From Nitrogeniibacter sp041600915 (GTDB taxonomy: Bacteria > Pseudomonadota > Gammaproteobacteria > Burkholderiales > Rhodocyclaceae), in NCBI GenBank assembly GCA_041600915.1, contig JBFIJC010000218.1, forward strand, positions 1 through 6,521: a DNA stretch of 6,521 nt. Reading direction: 5' to 3'. The notes under the pieces were generated by a model. The model did no database searches and was not told where the DNA came from. It saw only the letters and a program-made list of their open reading frames with translations. A program made the position numbers and the translations under genes. Positions 1-6,521 of this stretch are shown one piece after another (within the stretch, counting starts at the first letter, position 1; every line of letters starts with the position of its first letter).

Positions 1-242
1 CCTGTGATTTCTTTCCAGGTATGCGACTCCGACCAGTCGTCCCACAGCACAATCATGGCGCTGGCGCAGCCAACAATGCCGTCTTCGGTTTCAGCAACCA
101 CCTGACCTTGCGGAAACACTTCAAGCTGCTCACGCAGCTTTCGGCGGCTCCAGGGCGGAATCGACGGGTAGACGCGGGCTTGCAGTTCGATCAAGGCGGG
201 TATGTCGTCCGGCCGAGTCTGGCGCACCCAAGGGCGAGTCAT
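1..242 (-). CDS. GNAT acetyltransferase domain, N-terminus of a probable GNAT/carbon-nitrogen hydrolase fusion (partial)
   Basis: The gene starts at ATG 242-240 and runs off the left edge after 80 codons. The start is backed by AGGAG at 254-250, 7 nt upstream. The visible protein begins MTRPWVRQTRPDDIPALIEL, which is the beta1/alpha1 opening of a GNAT N-acetyltransferase fold. The stretch EVFPQGQVVAE (41-51), the hydrophobic strand around SAMIVLWDD (61-69) and HTWKEIT (74-80) closely resemble the N-terminal domain of two-domain proteins that join a GNAT domain to a nitrilase-superfamily amidohydrolase (YhcX-like). The family identity is from remembered conservation; the nitrilase half and the acetyl-CoA loop lie outside the window, so the fusion is inferred. 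The gene follows ahcY on the same strand after 73 bp that hold a strong hairpin. Co-transcription with ahcY is possible but attenuated expression is likely. The substrate is unknown. Confidence 0.75.
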   Translation of the reverse strand, partial: MTRPWVRQTRPDDIPALIELQARVYPSIPPWSRRKLREQLEVFPQGQVVAETEDGIVGCASAMIVLWDDWSESHTWKEIT

Positions 243-248
243 GCGGTG

Positions 249-254
249 TCTCCT
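249..254 (-). promoter_or_regulatory. Ribosome binding site of the GNAT/hydrolase gene
   Basis: AGGAGA read on the minus strand, 7 nt (counted from AGGAG) before the ATG at 242-240. It fixes the start of the partial gene. Confidence 0.7.
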
Positions 255-262
255 GCGTGAAT

Positions 263-304
263 GGCCCCGACTGCCTGCGGGCGCACAGTGGGCAGTCGGG
301 GGCC
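263..304 (-). terminator. Long intergenic hairpin between ahcY and the GNAT gene
   Basis: Positions 263-275 (GGCCCCGACTGCC) are complementary to 291-304, with a single bulged G. This makes a 13-bp GC-rich stem with a 15-nt loop, starting 11 nt after the ahcY stop codon. It sits where an ahcY terminator would be expected, but the minus-strand RNA has no U-tract after the stem (it continues AUUCACGC). Complete intrinsic termination is therefore doubtful. It could instead act as an attenuator, an mRNA 3'-end stabiliser or a processing site between ahcY and the next gene. The structure is seen directly; the role is inferred. Confidence 0.45.
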
Positions 305-315
305 TCCTACATCAA

Positions 316-1725
<1,410 letters not shown>

Positions 1726-1732
1726 CAAAGAA

Positions 1733-1737
1733 CTCCT
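1733..1737 (-). promoter_or_regulatory. Ribosome binding site for the main ahcY start
   Basis: AGGAG on the minus strand, 7 nt before the ATG at 1725-1723. It supports the conserved MNAV start over the upstream in-frame ATG. Confidence 0.75.
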
Positions 1738-1773
1738 AGCTATGACCGGGGGGAGGGGGATCGGCATGCGGGC

Positions 1774-1790
1774 CATCTCACGCACCTCCC
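1774..1790 (-). promoter_or_regulatory. Second Shine-Dalgarno plus in-frame ATG upstream of ahcY
   Basis: GGGAGG (1790-1785) stands 8 nt before an ATG (1776-1774) that is in frame with ahcY and would add 17 residues, MARMPIPLPPVIARSSL. The Shine-Dalgarno match is as good as that of the main start. The extra peptide is proline-rich and does not resemble the family N-terminus, so it may be a leader that couples translation into ahcY, an alternative N-terminus, or chance. This Shine-Dalgarno lies inside the 3' arm of the hairpin at 1777-1817. Confidence 0.45.
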
Positions 1791-1817
1791 GTGCCCGGCA
1801 CGGGTTGAGGTCGTGAG
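1777..1817 (-). promoter_or_regulatory. Candidate expression-platform hairpin of the SAH riboswitch
   Basis: In the minus-strand RNA, CUCACG (1817-1812) pairs with CGUGAG (1782-1777) and ACCUC (1811-1807) with GAGGU (1788-1784). CCGUG (1803-1799) pairs with CACGG (1793-1789) around a 5-nt loop. The total is 16 bp, broken by a 3-nt bulge (AAC, 1806-1804) and a single bulged G (1783). The outer three pairs use CUC at 1817-1815, which also belongs to the 3' strand of the aptamer pseudoknot P4, so hairpin and ligand-bound aptamer should compete. The hairpin buries GGGAGG at 1790-1785. No U-tract follows, which favours translational over intrinsic-terminator control. Pairing is seen by eye; the switching role is inferred. 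Confidence 0.5.
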
Positions 1818-1906
1818 CGCCGTTGGTTCTCACCGCGTGACATTGCGGCTTCCGAGCCTGGGGCGTCGGTCAGGGCGACCTGACGACCTCGCAGCGCTCC
1901 TCGGAA
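1815..1906 (-). promoter_or_regulatory. SAH riboswitch aptamer upstream of ahcY
   Basis: The minus-strand RNA matches the SAH riboswitch (ahcY motif) in its conserved core: CCGAGGAGCGCUGC at 1904-1891, CCAGGCUCGG at 1861-1852 and ACGGCGCUC at 1823-1815. P1 is 7 bp (1906-1900 with 1856-1850). P2 is an extended arm (1887-1879 with 1874-1865, one bulged nucleotide) closed by a UCGC loop. A small P3 hairpin CCGC/GCGG lies at 1848-1845 with 1836-1833. The pseudoknot P4 pairs GAGCGCUG (1899-1892) with CGGCGCUC (1822-1815). In the known class, SAH binding turns on ahcY expression while SAM is strongly discriminated against. The adjoining gene encodes the enzyme that destroys the ligand, which fits exactly. 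Confidence 0.95.
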
Positions 1907-1912
1907 ATTGGG

Positions 1913-1932
1913 TCTGCTCTCGTGAGAACAGA
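1913..1932 (-). promoter_or_regulatory. Hairpin at the 5' end of the ahcY leader RNA
   Basis: UCUGUUCU (1932-1925) pairs with AGAGCAGA (1920-1913) around a CACG loop, 8 bp including one G-U. The stem begins almost at the predicted transcription start, 6 nt upstream of aptamer helix P1. It is not part of the usual SAH aptamer. A 5'-terminal stem commonly protects mRNA from 5'-end-dependent decay, which is the suggested role here. Confidence 0.4.
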
Positions 1933-1937
1933 AGCGC

Positions 1938-1967
1938 AGTATACGGCAAGCTTTTGAAAAACATGAA
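1938..1967 (-). promoter_or_regulatory. Sigma70-like promoter for the ahcY leader
   Basis: On the minus strand TATACT (1943-1938) is a 5/6 match to the -10 element. An 18-nt spacer separates it from TTCATG (1967-1962), a weak 3/6 match to the -35. Transcription would start near 1931, about 25 nt before aptamer helix P1, which is a sensible arrangement for a riboswitch leader. The GC-rich discriminator (GCGC) after the -10 is of the type seen at growth-rate-controlled promoters, but that is only suggestive. Confidence 0.55.
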
Positions 1968-1987
1968 GTGCCTGCGGATCGAAGGCG

Positions 1988-2863
1988 TCAATTTTCGTCT
2001 GGTCGGCGGCAGGCTTTGAGCACCGCCGAGTCGTCTTCGTCGGCCCAGCCCAGCGCGCAGGTGCGCTGCAAAACCGCTTGTGCCGCGACGCCCAGCGTGA
2101 GGGGCTGATCGACGGTGCGGGCGCAGTCCAGCGCGAGGCCGATGTCTTTGGTCAGAATGCGGGTGTGGGCGCGCGGGGCGAAGTCGCCGGCCAGCGCGCG
2201 CGGGATGCGGTCGGCCGCCATCCACGATTGCCCCGAGCTGGCGCAGACCACGTCGAGCACGGTTTCGGGGTTCAGGCCGAGCCGCTCGGCCAGCGCAAAG
2301 GCCTCGCCGGCGGCGCTCAGATTGACGGCCGCCAGCAGGTTGTTGACCAGCTTGGCCTTGGCGCCGTCGCCCGGATGGGGGCCGATTACGAAGCGCGGCT
2401 CGGCCAGTTGCACCAGCAGCGGCGTGAGCGATTCGATCAGCGCCGGGTCGCCGCCCAGCATCATGCTCATGCTGCCGGCCCGGGCGCGTGCCGGGCCGCC
2501 CGAAATGGGCGCATCCAGCGTTTGCCAGCCGGCGCGGGACAGATGCTCGGCGCAATGCGCCACGTCGTCTGGCGCGATGGTGCTGCAAATGATCACCGCG
2601 CGACCCTTGCCGTCGATGCTCGCCACGCCGTCTTTGCCGAGCAGCACCTCGCGGGTTTCGTCGCCGGTGCCGACCACGGTGATTACCACGTCTACCGCCT
2701 CGGCGAGCGCGGCCGGGCTGGCGGCGATGGTGGCGCCGGCCGTGTGGGCGATGGTCTCTGGCCCGCTGCGCAGGTCGCGCACCGTGAGCGCAACGCCGCG
2801 CTCGCTCAGATTGAGGGCCATGGCCAGGCCCATGTTGCCAATGCCGATGATGCCAGCGCGCAT
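1988..2863 (-). CDS. NAD(P)-dependent oxidoreductase, 3-hydroxyisobutyrate dehydrogenase/beta-hydroxyacid dehydrogenase family
   Basis: Predicted cytosolic enzyme of 291 residues, the normal family length, interconverting a beta-hydroxyacid and its semialdehyde. It opens with a Rossmann motif GIGNMG (7-12). Asp30 at the end of beta2 suggests NAD rather than NADP. STIAP is at 94-98 and the substrate-binding signature DAPISGGPARARAG at 117-130. The catalytic-lysine motif GDGAKAKLVNN (165-175) has the catalytic Lys at 171, and TKDIGLAL (238-245) is the conserved element of the C-terminal helical domain. All expected catalytic residues are present. The start ATG 2863-2861 has GGGAG 6 nt upstream; longer in-frame extensions have no family similarity. 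Whether the substrate is 3-hydroxyisobutyrate, tartronate semialdehyde, or glyoxylate/succinic semialdehyde cannot be told. It lies 67 bp downstream of the exchanger gene on the same strand, so co-transcription is likely. Confidence 0.9.
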   Translation of the reverse strand: MRAGIIGIGNMGLAMALNLSERGVALTVRDLRSGPETIAHTAGATIAASPAALAEAVDVVITVVGTGDETREVLLGKDGVASIDGKGRAVIICSTIAPDDVAHCAEHLSRAGWQTLDAPISGGPARARAGSMSMMLGGDPALIESLTPLLVQLAEPRFVIGPHPGDGAKAKLVNNLLAAVNLSAAGEAFALAERLGLNPETVLDVVCASSGQSWMAADRIPRALAGDFAPRAHTRILTKDIGLALDCARTVDQPLTLGVAAQAVLQRTCALGWADEDDSAVLKACRRPDEN

Positions 2864-2930
2864 GCCGTGCTCCCGAAAGTCAGCGCCCGCAGGCGGATCG
2901 CACGACTGTACCGCCCTCGCGCCCGTCCGG

Positions 2931-4019
2931 CTACGCGCCGTGGGTGCTTGCCGTGCGCCGGTGCCGCCACAGGCTGACAATCAGGGTCAGCACCGTGAGC
3001 GGAATGACGAAGCTCAGCATGGCCGACGACAGCATCGGGGCGGCTGCGTGGTGCTGGGCCGAAAGCACCAGAAACAGGGTGTAGATGAGGTAGTAGCCGA
3101 GAAACACCACGCCTTCCCAGCGCGCAATCTCGCGGCCGGTGATGAACACCGGCAGGCAGGCGAAGGCCACCGCCAGCATCACCCACATATCAAAGTCGCG
3201 TGCCGCCTCCGACACCGGCAGCCCGCCGGTCGACACCAGTCCGGCCGCGCCCAGGCAGCCGAGGATGTTGAACAGGTTGCTGCCGATCACGTTGCCCACC
3301 GCAATGTCGCGTTCGCCGCGCAGCGCCGCCATGATCGAGGTGGCGATCTCGGGCATGGAGGTGCCGATGGCAACGACGGTCAGGCCGATCACCAGATCGC
3401 TGACGCCGAAGGCGCGCGCAAAATGCGTCGCCGCGCCAACCAGCCAGTCGGCACCCAGCACCAGCAAGCCCAGGCCGCCGAGCACCAGCAGTACCTGGGC
3501 GAGGCGGGAGGCGTCCCAGCTCGCCGCTTCGGGCAGCTCGTGCAGGGCTTCTTCTTGCACCTTGGCCGACCCGCGCCGCGCCTGCACGATCAGAAACACG
3601 GTGTAGACAACGGCCAGCGACAGCAGCAGGCCGGCTTCGATCCGGCTGAGCGTGCCGTCCATGCTCAGGCCGACCAGCAGGGCCGACACGCCGATGAGGA
3701 TAGGCACTTCCTGGCGGATGATCTGCTCCGACACCGCCAGCGGCACGATCAGCGCAGAAATGCCGAGAATCAGCAAAACGTTGGCGATGTTGCTGCCCAG
3801 CACGTTGCCGATGGCCAGGTCCGGATTGCCGTCCAGCGCCGCCCCAACCGACACCGCCACCTCCGGCGCGCTGGTGCCGAAGGCCACCACCGTGAGACCA
3901 ATCACCAGCGGCGAGATCCCCCACGACAGCGCCATGCGTGAGGCGCCGCGCACCAAGGCCTCGGCGCCGGCAATGAGGGCGATGAGGCCGAGAACAAACA
4001 GACCGAATTGAGCAAGCAT
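2931..4019 (-). CDS. Sodium/calcium antiporter, CaCA family (YrbG-like)
   Basis: Inner-membrane cation exchanger, 362 residues, expected to extrude Ca2+ in exchange for Na+ or H+. Two homologous halves carry the hallmark alpha repeats. In the first half these are GLTVVAFGTSAPE (41-53) and GNVLGSNIANVLLILG (71-86). In the second half they are GLTVVAIGTSMPE (212-224) and GNVIGSNLFNILG (242-254). The ion-binding Glu and Asn positions are intact in both. A charged cytoplasmic loop (about 147-175) separates the halves. Beyond the usual end near residue 320 there is an extra hydrophobic segment (331-350) and a basic tail ending at 362. The start ATG 4019-4017 fits the family N-terminus but has no Shine-Dalgarno; the open frame extends 33 codons upstream with a basic, unlike-family sequence starting at 4118. 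The gene is divergent from the C13 peptidase gene and leads into the dehydrogenase gene. Confidence 0.93.
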   Translation of the reverse strand: MLAQFGLFVLGLIALIAGAEALVRGASRMALSWGISPLVIGLTVVAFGTSAPEVAVSVGAALDGNPDLAIGNVLGSNIANVLLILGISALIVPLAVSEQIIRQEVPILIGVSALLVGLSMDGTLSRIEAGLLLSLAVVYTVFLIVQARRGSAKVQEEALHELPEAASWDASRLAQVLLVLGGLGLLVLGADWLVGAATHFARAFGVSDLVIGLTVVAIGTSMPEIATSIMAALRGERDIAVGNVIGSNLFNILGCLGAAGLVSTGGLPVSEAARDFDMWVMLAVAFACLPVFITGREIARWEGVVFLGYYLIYTLFLVLSAQHHAAAPMLSSAMLSFVIPLTVLTLIVSLWRHRRTASTHGA

Positions 4020-4028
4020 GAGGAGCGC

Positions 4029-4050
4029 GCGCCAGAGAGAATGGTGGCGC
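4029..4050 (-). promoter_or_regulatory. Hairpin in the exchanger leader, just upstream of its ATG
   Basis: GCGCCA and TGGCGC (4029-4034 and 4045-4050) can pair around a 10-nt loop. The stem ends 9 nt before the exchanger start codon, where a Shine-Dalgarno would normally lie, and none is visible. An 8-A run in the RNA (4067-4060) sits just upstream of the stem. It may influence ribosome access. Seen as complementarity only. Confidence 0.3.
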
Positions 4051-4103
4051 CTTTGAGTGTTTTTTTTGTGCCGAGTTCCGTGTACCGCCTGTCGTCGCCG
4101 GCG

Positions 4104-4132
4104 CGTTCGGACAATCATCCCGACGGTATACT
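4104..4132 (+). promoter_or_regulatory. Promoter-like element for the C13 peptidase gene
   Basis: TATACT (4127-4132) is a 5/6 match to a -10 element and would start transcription near 4139-4140, about 23 nt before the chosen ATG. The -35 region is poor: TTCGGA at 4106-4111 has a short 15-nt spacer, and nothing better lies at 17 nt. The same six bases overlap a minus-strand TATACC (4130-4125) that could serve the divergent exchanger gene. Confidence 0.4.
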
Positions 4133-4162
4133 TCGCATTTGCGCTCGACCAACGCTTGCCCC

Positions 4163-6145
4163 ATGACCGACTCCGATACCCTGGCCGTCAGCACCACCCT
4201 TGAACAACGCATGGTGGGCGTGCGCGCGGTCACTCAGCGGCTGCAGCGCGTGGGTGGCGCCCCCTGGCGCAAGCTTGTCGCCATGCTGGTGCTGTGGATG
4301 GCGGTTGCTGCGCTGGTGGGCTTCTTTGGCGCAGAAATAGAGGCGCTGCCCGGCGGTCAATGGCTGCCGCTCGTGGCGCTGGTGCTGGTGTTTATCGTCC
4401 TCATGCAGCGCGCGCAGGGCAATGTGTTGCGGCGCGTGTCGGCCCAGCAGCCGGGCGACTATCAGCTCACGCTGGACGACGGGGCGCTGGTGGTTGTGCA
4501 CGCCGGCGCCAGCACACAGCTTCAGTGGCAGAGCGTCGTCGCACTCGAACGTATCGGCGATCTGCTGCTGATTCATCTGTCGACCTGCGATGTGCTGACC
4601 GTCCCGCTTGACGCTGTTGGTTCCGACGCCTGGCTGGGCCGGCTCGAATCACTCAGCGGATGCCGTGTCACCGTTGGTGCGGTGCCGCCGCCCGAGCCGG
4701 ACGCCGCCGATCAGGCCCGCCCCTGGCGCGATCTGTTCAGCAACCTCGCCGCCGGTGTGGGCCTGCTGTGGGCCAGCGCCAGGGCGACCGCCCGCCTTAA
4801 AGTATCGGCCGCGCAGCTGGTCTGGCTGCTGCTGGTCGATCTGCTCCTCATCGCCTTTGGCAACTGGTTGCTGGTCGGCACCGATAGCCAGTTCAATCGC
4901 TACGGCATGGCCTCGGCGATGTTCTGGGTGCCGCTGCTGCTACTCGCCGCTTGGGCCTCGGCGCGCGCGGCCGATGATGACCGCAAGATGCTGCCCGGCG
5001 CCGTGGCGCTTGTCGCCGTCGGCATTGCCGGCACCGTCGTTCAATACGCAGCCATTCTCGGATTCACCGCCCTGGGTGACAGCTTCGCGATGCCTGCCGC
5101 CTACCTCTACTGGGGCTTCGTCGCCTGGCTCGTCATCGCCTCCATCGTCGCCCTCGCGCGGGCGCAGCAGCTCCTGCCCGAGCAGCGCATGGGCGCCGTG
5201 CTGGCCGTGCTCGGCCTGCTCATCGCCCCGCAGTGGCTGTTCAAGGACAACAGCAGCCTGTGGCTTCCGCCCTACGACGAAACCGCTGCCGCCGCCAGCG
5301 AGGCTGCGCAGGCGCGTTACACCGCCGTCACCCACGAAACCATGCTCTACACCCAGCCCGCGCTGCTCGATGAGGCGCTCGCTGGCATTGCCCCTGGCCG
5401 TCCCGGCGTGCCCGAGCTGTTCGTGCTGTCGGTGGGTGGTCATGGCAATCAGGACGTGTTTTTGCGCGAAGTGCGCTCGGTCGATACGCTCTTTCGCGAG
5501 CGCTTCGACGCCGAGGGGCGCTCGCTGGTGCTGGTCAACAACCCCGCCACCGTCGACAGCCTGCCCATTGCCAGCGTCACCGCGCTGGCGCGCAGCCTCA
5601 AGGTGTTTGGTCAGCGCATGAACGCCGACGAAGACGTGCTGGTGGTTTTCCTCACCTCGCACGGCTCGGAAGAACACCGCTTCGACCTCAGCCTGTGGCC
5701 CTTCAGCTTCGACGAACTCACCCCCGAAGTGCTGCGCCGCCAGCTCGACGCCGCCGGCATCCGCTACCGCGCCCTCATCGTCTCGGCGTGTTTCTCCGGC
5801 GGCTTCGTACCGGCGCTGGCCGACACCAACACCCTGGTGATGACCGCCTCCCGCGCCGACCGCAACTCCCACGGCTGCAGCCACAGCGCCGACTGGACCT
5901 TCTTCGGCCGCGCCCTGTTCAACGAAGCGCTGCGCGAAACCTACTCCTTCGAGGCCGCCTTTACCCAGGCCAGCGAAGCGGTTGCCGTGCGCGAGGCCGC
6001 CGAAGGCTACGACCCCTCCGAACCGCAAATCGCCCTGGGCGAAGCGGTCGCGCCCGTGCTCACCGCGATCGAGCGGCGGCTACAGGTGGAGGCCATGGGG
6101 CAGGGGCGGATGGCCGCGGTGGCGGTGACGCCGGATGCGCGTTAG
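4163..6145 (+). CDS. Polytopic membrane protein with C-terminal C13 (legumain/caspase-like) cysteine peptidase domain
   Basis: 660 residues. Two transmembrane segments (about 37-56 and 66-82) precede a soluble stretch (about 88-170). Alternating strands and a QWQSVVALERIGDLLLIHL pattern (121-139) make that stretch resemble a YcxB/PH-like domain. Five more membrane segments follow (about 216-238, 249-268, 278-301, 312-332, 343-358). The C-terminal domain (about 415-635) has the clan CD layout. A strand LVVFL runs into SHGS with catalytic His500, and a strand ALIVSACFSGG carries catalytic Cys543. MTASRADRNSHGC (560-572) then forms the expected substrate-pocket region. Both catalytic residues are intact. 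Positive residues flank the N-terminus and the TM2-3, TM4-5 and TM6-7 loops, so the peptidase domain is predicted to be periplasmic. ATG 4163 is chosen because the promoter-like -10 would start the transcript near 4139. A TTG at 4139 adds only 8 residues, and neither start has a clear Shine-Dalgarno. The biological substrate is unknown. Confidence 0.85.
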   Translation: MTDSDTLAVSTTLEQRMVGVRAVTQRLQRVGGAPWRKLVAMLVLWMAVAALVGFFGAEIEALPGGQWLPLVALVLVFIVLMQRAQGNVLRRVSAQQPGDYQLTLDDGALVVVHAGASTQLQWQSVVALERIGDLLLIHLSTCDVLTVPLDAVGSDAWLGRLESLSGCRVTVGAVPPPEPDAADQARPWRDLFSNLAAGVGLLWASARATARLKVSAAQLVWLLLVDLLLIAFGNWLLVGTDSQFNRYGMASAMFWVPLLLLAAWASARAADDDRKMLPGAVALVAVGIAGTVVQYAAILGFTALGDSFAMPAAYLYWGFVAWLVIASIVALARAQQLLPEQRMGAVLAVLGLLIAPQWLFKDNSSLWLPPYDETAAAASEAAQARYTAVTHETMLYTQPALLDEALAGIAPGRPGVPELFVLSVGGHGNQDVFLREVRSVDTLFRERFDAEGRSLVLVNNPATVDSLPIASVTALARSLKVFGQRMNADEDVLVVFLTSHGSEEHRFDLSLWPFSFDELTPEVLRRQLDAAGIRYRALIVSACFSGGFVPALADTNTLVMTASRADRNSHGCSHSADWTFFGRALFNEALRETYSFEAAFTQASEAVAVREAAEGYDPSEPQIALGEAVAPVLTAIERRLQVEAMGQGRMAAVAVTPDAR

Positions 6146-6161
6146 CCGATTGGCACTGCTC

Positions 6162-6176
6162 GCTGGCACCGCCAGC
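6162..6176. terminator. Small hairpin between convergent genes
   Basis: GCTGGC and GCCAGC (6162-6167 and 6171-6176) pair around a 3-nt loop, in the 39-bp gap between the convergent stop codons. No T-run follows on either strand, so it is at best a weak bidirectional terminator. Confidence 0.3.
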
Positions 6177-6184
6177 ATGTCATG

Positions 6185-6521
6185 TCAGTCGACTGTTTTG
6201 TTCAAGGCCCGCTCAACAAAATCCAGCCGATCCTGACCCCAGAACACCTCGTCGCCGACCACACAGCTCGGCACGCCAAACACGTTCGCCCGGACCGCGT
6301 CTTCGGTGTTCGCCACCAGCGTGTCGGCGTGACTTGGCGCGCCCGCCTTGTCCAATAGCTTGGCCGGCAGCAGCGTAGCAACAAGCGCGTCGCGCACCAC
6401 GGCTTCGTCAGCGAGGTTGAGGTTGTCGGTCCACAGGGCTTTGCCGAGGGCGACGGTGAGTGGCAGCGCGTTGAATCCGGCGTCGATGGTGGCAAGCACC
6501 GTGCCGACGGCCAGGCTTTCA
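6185..6521 (-). CDS. 2-hydroxychromene-2-carboxylate isomerase / GST-kappa-like (DsbA-fold) protein, C-terminal part
   Basis: The frame is open from the right edge to a TGA at 6187-6185, giving 111 visible codons; the start lies outside the window. The C-terminal signature FGVPSCVVGDEVFWGQDRLD, with a cis-proline type VP turn and the FWGQDRLDF stretch, is diagnostic of the HCCA isomerase/GST-kappa branch of the thioredoxin superfamily. The preceding helical region (ALWTDNLNLADEAVVRDAL) fits the inserted all-helical domain of that family. Characterised members use glutathione to isomerise 2-hydroxychromene-2-carboxylate in naphthalene degradation. Many genomic homologues are of unknown substrate and are not in aromatic operons, and nothing in this window indicates an aromatic pathway. 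It converges on the C13 peptidase gene with a 39-bp gap. Confidence 0.85.
   Translation of the reverse strand, partial: ESLAVGTVLATIDAGFNALPLTVALGKALWTDNLNLADEAVVRDALVATLLPAKLLDKAGAPSHADTLVANTEDAVRANVFGVPSCVVGDEVFWGQDRLDFVERALNKTVD

Noticed and set aside
303..309. TAGGAGG on the minus strand, 6 nt after the ahcY stop
   Set aside because: It is a perfect Shine-Dalgarno match, but no start codon lies at usable spacing and the intergenic stem overlaps it at 303-304.
2864..2930. Possible promoter in the gap between the exchanger and dehydrogenase genes
   Set aside because: The 67-bp gap is GC-rich with no -10-like hexamer at sensible spacing; only the GGGAG ribosome site is convincing.
2115..3941. 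608-codon plus-strand open frame opposite the dehydrogenase and exchanger genes
   Set aside because: It spans two recognised genes and their gap, with a low-complexity Arg/Ala/Gln/His-rich translation typical of antisense frames.
4029..4067. Plus-strand hairpin followed by a T8 run, resembling an intrinsic terminator
   Set aside because: The T-run is 9 nt away from a 6-bp stem, and no plus-strand gene ends upstream. It fits better as part of the exchanger leader.
4139..4162. TTG start for the C13 gene giving 8 extra residues
   Set aside because: It coincides with the expected transcription start, has no ribosome site and uses a rare start codon. The ATG at 4163 is simpler, although it also lacks a clear ribosome site.
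3190..4233. 347-codon minus-strand frame overlapping the exchanger in another frame
   Set aside because: Its translation is Arg/Gly/Ala-rich with no recognisable domain, whereas the alternative frame holds all CaCA motifs.
4608..5621. 337-codon plus-strand frame inside the C13 peptidase gene
   Set aside because: It is a Ser/Pro/Arg/Cys-rich out-of-frame reading of a gene whose main frame has membrane segments and catalytic motifs.

Overview
This is a high-GC chromosomal window with bacterial housekeeping and membrane genes. The best guess is a betaproteobacterium, possibly Rhodocyclales or Burkholderiales. The reasons are the GC-rich codon use, a classic proteobacterial S-adenosylhomocysteine (SAH) riboswitch in front of ahcY, the long bacterial form of AhcY, and the assortment of neighbours. 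The genus cannot be fixed from the sequence. No rRNA, tRNA, mobile element or CRISPR array was seen.

Layout. Four genes lie on the minus strand, read from about 4019 down to 1. First is a CaCA-type sodium/calcium exchanger (4019-2931), then a 3-hydroxyisobutyrate dehydrogenase-family oxidoreductase (2863-1988). Next comes a 262-bp control region holding a sigma70-like promoter and the SAH riboswitch, followed by ahcY (1725-316). Last is the N-terminal 80 residues of a GNAT/carbon-nitrogen hydrolase fusion protein that runs off the left edge. Divergent from the exchanger is a plus-strand gene (4163-6145) for a polytopic membrane protein ending in a legumain/caspase-like C13 cysteine peptidase domain. 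Converging on it from the right edge is the C-terminal part of a 2-hydroxychromene-2-carboxylate isomerase/GST-kappa-like protein (6521-6185).

Function. ahcY removes SAH, the product and inhibitor of SAM-dependent methyltransferases. Its leader carries the ligand-sensing RNA for that compound, so the leader and gene form a self-contained feedback loop. The exchanger and dehydrogenase are probably co-transcribed but have no obvious metabolic link to ahcY, which has its own promoter. The C13 protein has its own promoter-like element. Its predicted topology puts the peptidase domain in the periplasm and a YcxB/PH-like domain in the cytoplasm.

Most interesting points: (1) the ahcY leader can form a hairpin of about 16 bp that overlaps the 3' strand of the riboswitch pseudoknot and buries a strong Shine-Dalgarno sequence; (2) that Shine-Dalgarno serves a second, in-frame ahcY start 17 codons upstream of the expected one; (3) the C13 membrane peptidase has an uncharacterised domain architecture.
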